Assembly (NCBI GenBank): GCA_946415645.1 | Contig: CAMKTJ010000009.1 | Location: 17,652 to 81,651 of the forward strand | Direction: 5' to 3' | Length of the DNA: 64,000 nt | DNA from: an uncultured Prevotellaceae bacterium | GTDB lineage: Bacteria; Bacteroidota; Bacteroidia; Bacteroidales; Bacteroidaceae | In this document: one piece after another, positions 44,501-53,196 of the stretch | Layout: every line of letters starts with the position of its first letter | Position numbering within the stretch: position 1 is the first letter of the stretch | Made by a program: the position numbers and the translations under genes | Notes under the pieces: model-generated | The model's input: the letters and a program-made list of their open reading frames with translations, nothing else | What the model was told of the DNA's origin: nothing | The model's database searches: none

Positions 44501-45175
44501 GTTTACACTCAGAAGGGTAGAGAATTGCTCCTCGTTGTCATAGTTCTCGAAGCTTTCATCCTTGTACTCATCGGGAATCTCGAAGATGTGGTCGTTCAAT
44601 ACAATCAGAGGCTGTTTGTTTCCGTTGATGGTTGTGATACCACGTAAACGCATGGTAGTACCGGCACCAAGGTTACCTGAGTTGGGCACAATGTCGAGAC
44701 CTGCAATCTGACCCTGCAGAGCCTGGTCGACAGACTCGAAGGCAAGACCCTCAACATCTTTCATATCGAACTTCTGAACAGCACCGGAATACTCTTTGGC
44801 AGGAATGTCCAGACCTGTGGTTGGGGAGATCTTCGTGGCTGTCTTTTCTACAGCCTTGAAGGTCTTGGTGTTATCTTCCAGTTTAATCTTCCAAGTAGTC
44901 TTCGTACCTACTTTAGAAATCCAGTCCTTGTATCCGACATAAGAAATCTTGATAGTGTTATTAGGATCCTTTACGTTCATGGTAAAGTTACCGTTCATAT
45001 CGGTAACGGCATGACTAACAGGACGGCTATTTTTATCATACTCAACGACATTTGCACCGATGATGACATCTATATCATCGGATACGGTACCGGAGATACG
45101 ATGTTGTTGAGCGCTTGCGGGCAATGCCATCAAAGCTATCACCCATAGCATTATTAGCTTTATTGTTTTATTCAT
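41561..45175 (-). CDS. SusC/RagA-family TonB-dependent transporter, first set
   Basis: This 1204-residue transporter has a signal peptide (MNKTIK..., cleaved near SAQQ, residue 22). The CarboxypepD_reg-like domain (RISGTVSDDIDVIIGANVV) is followed by an STN-free linker, the plug (VDQALQGQIAGLDI, TTMRLRGITTIN, PEDIESITVLKDGASTAKWGMKG) and the barrel ending SFTCNLMIGF. The Ser-Val-Asp-Gln-Ala-Leu-Gln-Gly start of the plug is typical of SusC. It sits 12 bases after the large fasciclin gene and 12 before its SusD. Energy comes from a TonB system not found in this window. Confidence 0.95.
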   Translation of the reverse strand: MNKTIKLIMLWVIALMALPASAQQHRISGTVSDDIDVIIGANVVEYDKNSRPVSHAVTDMNGNFTMNVKDPNNTIKISYVGYKDWISKVGTKTTWKIKLEDNTKTFKAVEKTATKISPTTGLDIPAKEYSGAVQKFDMKDVEGLAFESVDQALQGQIAGLDIVPNSGNLGAGTTMRLRGITTINGNKQPLIVLNDHIFEIPDEYKDESFENYDNEEQFSTLLSVNPEDIESITVLKDGASTAKWGMKGAAGVIEIKTKRGKKGKTSVNFRYNFTGTWQPKGYNMLDGDGYTMYMKESYYNPQQQPTIEKGLFELDYDRSHPNIYYNYNKNTDWVNEVKQFGQEHRFSVNLTGGGEKATFRISANYDKSSGMVIGQTMDRFTSNTALDYYVSDRIKFSSTIDLGFYTNHKNYESNGDRIMDRAYKAMPNMSVWEYDSNGNLTGNYFNMLPLAASYSTGSIGKLDNDGYHTSYYLRDMFRNGNPVARAMLAWWKMKQYNLKPQFSIEYKLLGKEDNQFKLNYVGDVELQVFNTSNDRYCPSELKTMDWVWGGENAAYYEYKNPMHNERNYVGNEEDKSLQFSTRHDLRFYTPTANKDHTFSALARFELITGSGNSQTMNLWNVPDGITDPTVIGLIRDIATKTDEWRSQHFYFNTHYSYKSKYNIDASLRIDGSTGFGSGHKYAVFPSAAARWNISDEKFMKWSEKWLQLLSVRASWAIVGNGGNSGSDQYNKYKNDGYYNGHQVIVPENLSLTDLRWEKVRKIDYGFNLELFKGMITADLDIYDNQTTDLIMKELRISSANGFSELAKVNGGTLRNKGWEVNVSTGKICKVGKFAMKLRGNLSQNFNEVEEMNPLILEKLNGKDTYQPENLKWNKRVQLGNALGSFYGLHYLGVYKYDYEHNGYTTKSMNDYGYAESVPYVDVDGKTKYRNAASIDEARAYGDGYHWKYDAAKDDWVHDYKINTAAAAARRGENSTCPIAFDADGNMLTNAKGEPLPMYYCYNESYRKKFSGGDAIYEDINHDGQIDRYDMVYLGSSNPKCNGGFGITLYYGKFSVNTSFNFRIGNMIFNKARMDYESMYNNNNQSYATTWRWRKNGDETVIPRALNNYGTGYSSYNSLMSDRYIEKGNYLRMQYIQFNYEFDAKKLKKYRIRNLKLSASINNPFVWTKYTGVDPDISAGSFECAVDESKTPPKKSFTCNLMIGF

Positions 45176-45187
45176 AGTGGGAGTAAA

Positions 45188-48100
45188 TTATTTGATTGCT
45201 TTGATTGCGTATCTCTTCAAATACTTCTTTGCATTCGCTGTTGTGCTCCATGCGCTGTCATGACGACCACCTACCAGGGCAGTGTGGTTCAGTACGCCAT
45301 TAATCTGGTGGATTACAGCGGCACTTGATGCATCAAGAACGATATTCTTCATAGCGACGCCACGAGGAGATCCTTCTTTTGTAGTACCACCCTTTTTGCT
45401 ACAAGAGATATCACGTGCAAGAATGTTGGTAAGCTCTTTAACTGCAGAAATCTTGTTGTTGTGATCCTTCTTATATGTAACGTCGTCGCACACGCGAAGA
45501 ACTGTCTCGTCTCCTTGCTTTACACGGTCAACATGAATCTTGCAGAACAAGCCTGTCTCGTGGTCATAACTTGAAGTAACCATTTCTCCGTTAGCATCAC
45601 TGAGTTCTGATTTGTCGGCAAATACAGAGTTGTCGGCAAAGTGATAACGGATGAAGTTGGTCAGATAAGTAATCTTGGCAGCAATACGGATACTGTCTTC
45701 GTAAGTCTCCAATTCGTTGGTATACACGTATTCACCTGTTTGTGCGTCTTTTACCCATGCTCCTGTCTCAGAGTCTATCTCATGCTTGCAGTGAGAATGG
45801 TAGTCTTTGTAAATTTCCTCCCATGTGGGCAGACCATTTGCAATAGCTTCGTGGATAGCTTCGTTAGTGGGAACAAATACTGTGTAACGGTAGTTGTTGA
45901 AGAACTGAATGTTGTAATCAAGTCCTTTATCCTCGCAGAATATGTAGAATTTCTTCTTGGCTGCGTTCTGCTCACTGACTTGTGCCTTTGAATTTACCAA
46001 ACCGCAACCCATAATCTCTGTGTCATAGCTGTTTGCATCGCAGAGGTCGTAGAATGCACTGTAGGGATTAGCTGCCCATGCAGCCTCTGAATAGCCCTTG
46101 GGGTTGTATTTTGCATCCAGCATATCGTCTGTCAGGATACTCCATACACTTCGGTATGTGGGAACCATTGGAGAGTCCAAAACGTAGGTGCTACCGTTCT
46201 TCAGGTTGGGGAAGGGGGCTGTAACCTCACATTGTGTAACACCCTTGTTTAATCCGTTACCAACGAAACCCTGACGCTCGTTCTCAAGCTGGAAACCTCC
46301 CTTGGCTGCAATGATGTTGTTGTTCTCATCGCGAACAACCTTAATGGCGTTGCCGTTCTTGGAAAGGAAGTATTCGTCTTCTCCGTCAATGGGGTTGGTG
46401 CCATCGTGTACAATGGTGTGGCTCTCCAGAATGTCTTTCAGACGGTTGATGATATCTGATGGTTCGATATCAGCAGTTCTAAGTACATCTCCCATACTAC
46501 CTGTGGGCAATGGATTTTTGGGATCATAGTTTGTGCCGTAAGGATCGATATATTTGAAACAGTCGGCAACAACAGCAATCTGACCGCTTGCCACGGGCTT
46601 GTATTTCATTTGAACAACACGTGGATTCCTACTCTTCATACTGGTTGGGTCATAATAATAGAGAAGACCTGCATCGCTAGGCATGAAGAAAGTAAATCTA
46701 CTCTGCATAGCCTTGAGGTATGCGTAGTAGTTCAATCCCATATTGTTCTGGTCGTAGATAGCCCAGTTCATAATCTTGTTGGTTGTACTGATGAAGGCAG
46801 GAGCAGTAACTGATGTGAAGTCTGCAGGACCGTACACCTGATTCATAATATATACAGCACCGTTGCTTGCCATCAGACAGGTGTCAATCTTGTCGATATC
46901 TTCGGGATAGAACAACTGTTCCAGGGCATCGTCTTTCTGTTTTGTCATCTTGCTGGGCACTGAACCCACAAATGAGCGCAACATAATTATATTTATAAGC
47001 TTCTGGAGAGTTGGCAAAGGAACACAGTCAATTTGCTTGTACAGCTCTTCGTAAGTTGTAGGATCGCTGTAAGGTATCTCGTTCTTTGTACCCTCACGCT
47101 GGTAGTAGGTCTTGATCAACTGCTTACCACCGGCATTGATAAAGTAGTTCCAAAGGGTAGAGTCGCTGGGAACGAACATGGCAGCCATGTCTTTCTCGCG
47201 GTTCTCGGGGTGCTGTCTGTCTTCGTAGTACTCGTTCCATGCGGGGTCGTACTTCAGACTTACATCACCTGCACCAGCATAGTCCTTCAAATCTGCAGGC
47301 ATTGCATCAGATGTGTACTTGAAGGGATAGTAATTCTTGTAAGTTCCACCCCTGTCTCCGGGTTCAGATGCCAATGGTCTGCCACCTGCACTCATATCAG
47401 AGAAGTAGCGCTTGGTGAAGATGGAGTCGGTGAAATCGGGATGCAGCACCTTGTAATCCGTTGTAATACGATGATTGTAGAAGGGGGCACAGTAACGGTC
47501 AAGCATGTGACTGAAGATGTTGGTTTTGCCGTTGGTACGGATAACCTCAGCCATACTTGCCAAGGGGCAGAGGGGCTTCTCTGTCATGTTGACATATCCG
47601 TTCTGGCATACAATATCTGTGCTGTCAAGGTGAGCGTCATAAATATGAACGTCACTTGTGATACGCTCGCGTCCAAAGAATTTGGGGAAGTCAAAATCAC
47701 TGTTGATGTTGTTCCTTGACATATGCTCCTGTGTAAAGTGGAGCATCATGGTAAGGCTGGAGTCGGTAACCAGGTAAATACCATTACCTCCGTTCTCCTT
47801 ACGGAAACGATACCAATAGTCCTTGTCAACAGGGTTGTAATCAACAGGCAGATCCTCAGACTTGAGGTATGTGATGGTATCTGTTGCTGCTACGTCTGTA
47901 AAACGGCGCATGTACTCACCGCGGGTTGGGGGATTTTCGCCACTTGCTTCGCTGCTTGCCAGGTTTTCCATTACGATGGCATTGTTGAGCATACTGGTGT
48001 GAATCAACAACTTTTTCTGTGCTACACTCAGATTCTCGTAAGAAGTGGCATAATGCCATGGGTTACTTTCGGGCAGCTTTTCGTTTTTCTTGAAGAATGC

Positions 48101-48397
48101 CTCCCAAGCGGCATCGTCTGCTACGAAGACGGTCTTTGAACCGGTCTTGCTCAATTCCTCGGTGAGCGGACGTGCGTTAGCAGGATTAACATCCTTGTCG
48201 GCAAGCAATCTCAAATACGTTTTGAAATTGCCAGACTTCTCAAGGCTTTCGTAAATGCTTGTATTCAACCATCCTGGCATTTCGTCGTCCAGGGTGTATT
48301 CGTCTTTACAAGCATACATCAGCCCGCAAGCTGCCATTAGGCAAATCATTCGAGATGAATGCCTACTCCATTTGCTTAAACGGTTTGTCATACGCAT
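45188..48397 (-). CDS. Multi-fasciclin surface lipoprotein, first set (operon head)
   Basis: This 1069-residue lipoprotein leads the operon. The lipobox is MYAC (Cys 30), followed by an EMPGWLNTSIYESLEKSG stretch typical of Bacteroidota fasciclin proteins. FAS1 units are marked by KTVFVADDAAWEAFFKKNE (about 85-103), AAMFVPSDSTLWNYF (about 400), FTFFMPSDAGLLYYY (about 575), YTVFVPTNEAIHEAI (about 860) and the closing HQINGVLNHTALV (about 1030). At least four FAS1-like repeats are thus inferred. It is the longest of the three fasciclin proteins in the window. Surface display and ligand capture for the SusCD pair are inferred; direct evidence of binding is absent. Confidence 0.85.
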   Translation of the reverse strand: MRMTNRLSKWSRHSSRMICLMAACGLMYACKDEYTLDDEMPGWLNTSIYESLEKSGNFKTYLRLLADKDVNPANARPLTEELSKTGSKTVFVADDAAWEAFFKKNEKLPESNPWHYATSYENLSVAQKKLLIHTSMLNNAIVMENLASSEASGENPPTRGEYMRRFTDVAATDTITYLKSEDLPVDYNPVDKDYWYRFRKENGGNGIYLVTDSSLTMMLHFTQEHMSRNNINSDFDFPKFFGRERITSDVHIYDAHLDSTDIVCQNGYVNMTEKPLCPLASMAEVIRTNGKTNIFSHMLDRYCAPFYNHRITTDYKVLHPDFTDSIFTKRYFSDMSAGGRPLASEPGDRGGTYKNYYPFKYTSDAMPADLKDYAGAGDVSLKYDPAWNEYYEDRQHPENREKDMAAMFVPSDSTLWNYFINAGGKQLIKTYYQREGTKNEIPYSDPTTYEELYKQIDCVPLPTLQKLINIIMLRSFVGSVPSKMTKQKDDALEQLFYPEDIDKIDTCLMASNGAVYIMNQVYGPADFTSVTAPAFISTTNKIMNWAIYDQNNMGLNYYAYLKAMQSRFTFFMPSDAGLLYYYDPTSMKSRNPRVVQMKYKPVASGQIAVVADCFKYIDPYGTNYDPKNPLPTGSMGDVLRTADIEPSDIINRLKDILESHTIVHDGTNPIDGEDEYFLSKNGNAIKVVRDENNNIIAAKGGFQLENERQGFVGNGLNKGVTQCEVTAPFPNLKNGSTYVLDSPMVPTYRSVWSILTDDMLDAKYNPKGYSEAAWAANPYSAFYDLCDANSYDTEIMGCGLVNSKAQVSEQNAAKKKFYIFCEDKGLDYNIQFFNNYRYTVFVPTNEAIHEAIANGLPTWEEIYKDYHSHCKHEIDSETGAWVKDAQTGEYVYTNELETYEDSIRIAAKITYLTNFIRYHFADNSVFADKSELSDANGEMVTSSYDHETGLFCKIHVDRVKQGDETVLRVCDDVTYKKDHNNKISAVKELTNILARDISCSKKGGTTKEGSPRGVAMKNIVLDASSAAVIHQINGVLNHTALVGGRHDSAWSTTANAKKYLKRYAIKAIK

Positions 48398-48472
48398 TTT
48401 TTTGTGTTATTTTAGTTTAAATTATTTATGTTTCTTAACCACTTTTTTGCACATTTTAGGTGCTAAACAGAG

Positions 48473-48480
48473 CAAATTTA
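48473..48480 (-). promoter_or_regulatory. -7 box of the fasciclin-SusC-SusD operon
   Basis: TAAATTTG on the minus strand fits TAnnTTTG, 75 bases before the ATG at 48397. No TTTG lies at the ideal -33 spacing. The 165-base gap upstream of the operon also holds CGTTTTTTTA twice (48481, 48511) and a weak CCCTAACGGGG hairpin, possibly ending the PBP transcript. No sigma/anti-sigma, HTCS or SusR gene is adjacent. Confidence 0.5.
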
Positions 48481-48562
48481 CGTTTTTTTACTGAATCCCC
48501 GTTAGGGAAGCGTTTTTTTAAGTTTAAATTTAAGACAAATTAACAAATAAAACAATACTTTT

Positions 48563-50974
48563 TCATTCTTCTGTCGTTGAGACCTCTGTTTGTGTGTCTG
48601 TTTCGCTGTTATTTGGCGTTGCGTTGTCTTCTGAGTTGATTTCATTCTCAGAATCTTCAGATAATATGCTGTCTGGCATCTGTACGTAATCGCTGCCAGC
48701 CCATAGCTTTGGATCTATATCTTTGGGCTCAGCAAACTTGGCTTTGTACTTGCTGAATCTTTTGTCGTCCAGGACTTTTCTGATAAAATCTCCGAAAATA
48801 GGCAAGGCTGCCTTTCCTCCCTGCCCGAGAGCGCCTGTTCTGAAATGTATGCACGGGAATTCTCCTCCTACCCATACACCGCCCACTAACTTGGGCGTTA
48901 CACCAACGTACCAGGCATCGGCATGATTGTTGCTGGTTCCGGTTTTTCCGCCAAAGTCTGTTGTCTGCGTATGGCCGCCAATGTATTCCCACATGCCGGC
49001 TGAGGTTCCGTGGAGTCCGCTTCTCAGCATTATCTGCATCAGGTACGCTGATTTGTAGGGGATTGCCTGCTTCTCTTGTTTTTTGGATTTGTAAATAATA
49101 TTCCCGTCTCTGTCTTCGATGCGCGAGATCAGTATTGGCATGTTGTATTTGCCGTCATTCACAACGGTGCAATAGCTGTTGGTGAGTTCCAACAGGTTAA
49201 CTACACTACTGCCCAGACACAGTGATTTGGTTTCCTGCAACGGGGTCTTGATGCCCATGTCGTATGCAGTCTTTATGATGTTTTTGACACCCACTTCAAG
49301 TCCTACGGATACGGCAATGGTGTTGACACTGCTGGCAAAGGCTCTCTTGAGTGACATTTCTGCGTTGGAATAGGTTCCGTCTGCATTGTGAGGAATCCAA
49401 ACTTCGTCGTCTCCTGGCTCCCTGTACTCTATTCTTGTGTCTCTTCTTCTGGTGCTTGGTGACATGCCTTGGTTCATGGCTTCTGTATATACAAACAGCT
49501 TGAAGGTTGAGCCCGGCTGATGTTTGGCAGTTATGTTGTCAAAGTTCCATGAGTCATAATCGATATTGCCAATCCATGCTTTTACTTCTCTGGTGTCGGG
49601 CTCCATGGCAATGAAACCGCAGTGCATTAGTTTGACCATATAACGTATGGAATCCATTGTGCTGAGTTCTTTGACGGCAGGCCCGTCATAGGTAAAGACT
49701 TTTACGGGGTGGGGGAGATTCAGGTAATAGTCAATGGAGTCAGTATTGTCAGGATATTTCTCCTTTAATCTCTTGTATTCCGATGTCTTTTTGGCAATAT
49801 TCTCAATGAACTCGGGTATCTCTTTGTGCTTGCTGTCCTGCCAGGGTGGTGTATTACCCCAATGGGAGTAGAACTGATTCTGTAGCGACTGCATTTTCTT
49901 CCTAACGGCTTCTTCTGCGTACTTCTGCAGGCGTGTGTCAAGAGTGGTGTAAATCTTCAGCCCATCAGAATAGACATCTAACTTGTTGCTTGCATCATAA
50001 CCAGGCACTTCTCCCATCTCGCATAGCATGTCTAGGTATTCTACCAGTTCGTCACGGAAGTATGGTGCAAACTCGTTTGGCGATTTCTCATTGCTTCTCT
50101 GTGCCAATTCTATGGGAAGTGACTTCAAGGAGTCCAATTGGGCTTGGCTTATAGGGTTGCCGTTTATGATGATGTGGTTGTGTTCGTACACAACATCAAG
50201 GACGGTATTGCGCCTCTCCCGACTGTTCTTGGGGTTGGTTCTCGGGTTGTAAATGCTTGTTCCTTTAAGCAAGCCAACCAGTGTAGCAGCCTGATCGTAT
50301 GTTAGTCGGTCCGGTGTGGTACCAAAGTATCTGGCAGCAGCTGTCTTGATGCCAAATGAATTGTTTCCGAAGTCAACCGTATTGAGGTACATCGTCAGGA
50401 TCTCTTCTTTGCTGAAGATCATCTCCAGTTTCGTTGCAACAATCCATTCCTTGGCTTTCATGATGAGAATCTTGACACCGGGAATTTTGCCCAATAGTCC
50501 TGCTCGGTTTTGGGTTCGTACACGGAACATGTTCTTGGCCAGCTGCTGAGTTATGGTGCTGGCTCCACGGGCATGTCCTGAGAAGATATCCTTGGCCGCA
50601 GAGAACAGTCCTTTGAAGTCTATGCCATGATGATGGTAGTATCTCTCATCTTCCGTATCTATCAGGGTTCGTATAAGGATAGGGGTGATTTCTTCGTATT
50701 CTACTGCGGTTCTGTCTTCGCTGTAATATCTTCCTATCAGTTGCCCGTCTGCGCTATATATCTCAGATGCCTCGCTGACGGTTGGATTCTTGATATCCGA
50801 AAAGCTTGGCGTACTGCCGAACAGGTAGAATAAATTCAGGTCAACGGCAATAAAGAAGAATAAAATGGAAAGAAAGAATGTACAAATCCATGCGGCTGTT
50901 TTCTTGTACCAGGGGCCACTGTATATTTTTTTGAGTTTTCCCTTAGCTTTGTTCCAAACATTTTTGTATCTCAT
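48563..50974 (-). CDS. mrcA: Class A penicillin-binding protein (PBP1A type)
   Basis: This 803-residue bifunctional enzyme polymerises and cross-links peptidoglycan. One membrane anchor (about 28-50) is followed by the GT51 transglycosylase with [18 protein letters not shown] (catalytic Glu) and [14 protein letters not shown], then the transpeptidase with GSTFKLF (active-site Ser), SSVN and [10 protein letters not shown]. The tail after about 770 is acidic and Ser/Thr-rich ([12 protein letters not shown]), likely disordered. Its start overlaps the miaA stop by four bases (ATGA), so translation is coupled. It is the last gene of the lpx-miaA run. Confidence 0.95.
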   Translation of the reverse strand: MRYKNVWNKAKGKLKKIYSGPWYKKTAAWICTFFLSILFFFIAVDLNLFYLFGSTPSFSDIKNPTVSEASEIYSADGQLIGRYYSEDRTAVEYEEITPILIRTLIDTEDERYYHHHGIDFKGLFSAAKDIFSGHARGASTITQQLAKNMFRVRTQNRAGLLGKIPGVKILIMKAKEWIVATKLEMIFSKEEILTMYLNTVDFGNNSFGIKTAAARYFGTTPDRLTYDQAATLVGLLKGTSIYNPRTNPKNSRERRNTVLDVVYEHNHIIINGNPISQAQLDSLKSLPIELAQRSNEKSPNEFAPYFRDELVEYLDMLCEMGEVPGYDASNKLDVYSDGLKIYTTLDTRLQKYAEEAVRKKMQSLQNQFYSHWGNTPPWQDSKHKEIPEFIENIAKKTSEYKRLKEKYPDNTDSIDYYLNLPHPVKVFTYDGPAVKELSTMDSIRYMVKLMHCGFIAMEPDTREVKAWIGNIDYDSWNFDNITAKHQPGSTFKLFVYTEAMNQGMSPSTRRRDTRIEYREPGDDEVWIPHNADGTYSNAEMSLKRAFASSVNTIAVSVGLEVGVKNIIKTAYDMGIKTPLQETKSLCLGSSVVNLLELTNSYCTVVNDGKYNMPILISRIEDRDGNIIYKSKKQEKQAIPYKSAYLMQIMLRSGLHGTSAGMWEYIGGHTQTTDFGGKTGTSNNHADAWYVGVTPKLVGGVWVGGEFPCIHFRTGALGQGGKAALPIFGDFIRKVLDDKRFSKYKAKFAEPKDIDPKLWAGSDYVQMPDSILSEDSENEINSEDNATPNNSETDTQTEVSTTEE

Positions 50975-51876
50975 AGTTTTGATTGTATGTTTGTTGAAAT
51001 GAAATCCAGTATTTCTTTTTCGTTGTCGGGGTTAAACCAATGAATGCTTTCGTCATGCGCAAACCATGTCATCTGTTTCTTTGCATAGTCCCTGGTGTTC
51101 TTCTTGATTTTCTCAATGGCAAATGCCAGATCCCATGTCCCTTCGAAATATTTGAAAAGCTCTTTGTATCCTACCGTATTTAATGCGTTTAGGTGACGAT
51201 GAGGGTAAAGCCCTCTGGCTTCTTCAAGCCATCCTTCCTGCATCATCATGTCAACGCGTTTGTTGATTCTGGCAAAGAGGTCTTCTCTTTCTCTTCTCAG
51301 GCCTATCTTGATTATCTGGAAAGGTCGTTCCTTCTTTTTGCGAATACGAAAAGAAGTGTATGTTTTTCCGGAGGTGTAGCAGATCTCTAGTGCATGAACA
51401 ATCCGCTTGGGGTTTTTAAGGTCAACAATATTGTAGTATTCGGGGTCAAGTAACTTGAGCTCATTCCTCAGTTTGTCTAACCCTTCTGTTTGAAGTCTTG
51501 CTTTCAGTTCTTCCCTTACTTCGGGAGCTACGGTGGGGATGTCATCAATACCGTTGCAAACGGCATCAATGTACATCATGCTTCCACCGGATAGGAGTAG
51601 GTTGTCGTGTGTCCGGCTTAACTGGTTTATAAGCTTTATGACGTCCTCTTCGTATTGGGCGGCACTGTAGTATTGCTGGAGTTCCAGAATCTTTACAAAA
51701 TAGTGCTTGACTTCGTCCAATTCCCTGTCAGTAGGAGCGGCTGTGCCAATGCTCATATCCTTGTATATCTGCCTGCTGTCACAGTTGATGATAGGACTGC
51801 CCAGCAATTTGGCGATTTTGAATGATAAGGCGGTCTTTCCTACTGCAGTCGGACCTAAAAGAACAAAGAGTTTCAT
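50971..51876 (-). CDS. miaA: tRNA dimethylallyltransferase
   Basis: This 301-residue enzyme adds a dimethylallyl group to A37 of tRNAs that read U-starting codons. The P-loop GPTAVGKTA (about 8-16), the [12 protein letters not shown] motif, and [18 protein letters not shown] are standard; a [10 protein letters not shown] segment near the end contacts the tRNA. The gene overlaps the genes on both sides by four bases (51873-51876 and 50971-50974), giving ATGA junctions. Such tight packing argues for one polycistronic message from lpxD to mrcA. Confidence 0.97.
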   Translation of the reverse strand: MKLFVLLGPTAVGKTALSFKIAKLLGSPIINCDSRQIYKDMSIGTAAPTDRELDEVKHYFVKILELQQYYSAAQYEEDVIKLINQLSRTHDNLLLSGGSMMYIDAVCNGIDDIPTVAPEVREELKARLQTEGLDKLRNELKLLDPEYYNIVDLKNPKRIVHALEICYTSGKTYTSFRIRKKKERPFQIIKIGLRREREDLFARINKRVDMMMQEGWLEEARGLYPHRHLNALNTVGYKELFKYFEGTWDLAFAIEKIKKNTRDYAKKQMTWFAHDESIHWFNPDNEKEILDFISTNIQSKL

Positions 51877-52406
51877 TCGTTTATTTCGAAGCCTTCCATG
51901 TCCAGTTCGTCTTCTTCGAAGTTCTCGTCTCCATAAAAGTCTTCCTCCACGTCTCCTTCTGTGTTTTCAGAACTGGATGGGGTTGCATAATCTTCTGTTA
52001 TATGCTGGGTTGGTGGGACACCGTGCATTCTGCTTATTCTTCCTTCTTTTTCTGGCTGTCCGAATAATATTTCGCTTATTTCCATCAGGAAGAATCTTTT
52101 GCCTTCGGGGTCAAAGATGTATGCTATTCGTTGTCCTTCTTCTTCCAGGAAGTCGCGCAGGGCGCAGTCTGACATCAGGTTGACATCCTCTTCTGTGTCT
52201 ATGTCTATAGGCGTGGTCTGGCGTATGTGTTCTTTTACGCGCCATTCATCGTCACAGATGAGGAAACCGTGATGGCTCATGTCCTGATATTTACAGGTAT
52301 CCAAAATAAGGTTGTGAAGTTCCGCGAATTTGGCTTCTGCGTCAATCTTTGCCTCCATCACGAAGTCTTCAATCTCCTGGCTGAATATTGTTATTCTAAA
52401 TGTCAT
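51873..52406 (-). CDS. pRiA4b ORF-3-like protein, acidic tail
   Basis: This 177-residue cytoplasmic protein resembles the plasmid pRiA4b ORF-3-like family (IS1096 TnpR-like fold): an N-terminal [32 protein letters not shown]...[11 protein letters not shown], and a [15 protein letters not shown] core. No catalytic motif is clear. The final 35 residues are mostly Glu and Asp. It overlaps miaA by four bases and starts 12 bases after the lpxA stop. Position in the lipid A run is a context clue only; the function is unknown. Confidence 0.7.
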   Translation of the reverse strand: MTFRITIFSQEIEDFVMEAKIDAEAKFAELHNLILDTCKYQDMSHHGFLICDDEWRVKEHIRQTTPIDIDTEEDVNLMSDCALRDFLEEEGQRIAYIFDPEGKRFFLMEISEILFGQPEKEGRISRMHGVPPTQHITEDYATPSSSENTEGDVEEDFYGDENFEEDELDMEGFEINE

Positions 52407-52418
52407 CTGTCTGTTGTT

Positions 52419-53192
52419 TTATCTGATGAAACCTCTGGTGCTGGATTTGATAAAATCAAGGATATACTTAATTTCATCTGACATAGGAATCTCTTTCTCA
52501 ACTCGTGCCAACAGGTCGTTGAGTTTGCCTGTTCCCTGAAGGATGATTTGGTAAGCCATATGTATATTGTCGATGGTCTCCCTGTCAAAATTCCTTCGTC
52601 TGAGACCTACTATGTTCAGACCGCAGAATGCTGCAGGATCTCTTGCGCAGAGGCTGAAGGGCAATACGTTCTGACTGAATCGTGTGCCACCGCCTATCAT
52701 GGTATAGCTGCCCACTCTGCAGAATTGGTGCATCAGTACTCCGGCACTTAGGATGGCATTGTCGTCTATTACGATTTCTCCTGCCAGTTTGGTGCTGTTA
52801 CCGATAATACATCCGTTTCCTACCAATGCGTCATGGGCTACGTGGGCACCTTCCATCAGCAGGTTATTGCTACCTACTACGGTCTTGCCTTTGGCGGCCG
52901 TTCCTCTGTTGATGGTTACATTCTCGCGGATCTTGTTGTTATCTCCAATCTCTGCCGTTGTATCTTCGCCTACGAATTTCAGGTCTTGTGGTATAGCACT
53001 GATTACGGCTCCGGGGAAGAAGATGTTTCCGTTTCCGATTCGTGCACCATATAAAACGGTGACGCTGTTCATCAGTGTGTTGTTGTCGCCGATAACAACA
53101 CCCTTGTCAATATAGCAGAATGCACCTATCTCACAGTTCTCGCCTATGACTGCTTCTGGGTGGATATATGCCAGCGGGCTGATCTTGCTCAT
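52419..53192 (-). CDS. lpxA: UDP-N-acetylglucosamine O-acyltransferase
   Basis: This 257-residue enzyme catalyses the first step of lipid A synthesis, moving a hydroxyacyl chain from ACP to UDP-GlcNAc. The N-terminal left-handed beta-helix shows repeated hexapeptides (VIGENCEIGAFCYI, VVIGDNNTL). The catalytic His lies in GAHVAHDALVGNG (about residue 120). A C-terminal helical part (from about 190) contains LRRRNFDRETID. Its start is 4 bases past the lpxC/fabZ stop (53197). Length matches LpxA. Confidence 0.96.
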   Translation of the reverse strand: MSKISPLAYIHPEAVIGENCEIGAFCYIDKGVVIGDNNTLMNSVTVLYGARIGNGNIFFPGAVISAIPQDLKFVGEDTTAEIGDNNKIRENVTINRGTAAKGKTVVGSNNLLMEGAHVAHDALVGNGCIIGNSTKLAGEIVIDDNAILSAGVLMHQFCRVGSYTMIGGGTRFSQNVLPFSLCARDPAAFCGLNIVGLRRRNFDRETIDNIHMAYQIILQGTGKLNDLLARVEKEIPMSDEIKYILDFIKSSTRGFIR

Positions 53193-53196
53193 AGCT

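Noticed and set aside
48481..48530. Strong terminator after the PBP gene
   Set aside because: Only a 3-4 bp CCCT/GGGG stem is visible and it stands among A/T runs; evidence is too weak.
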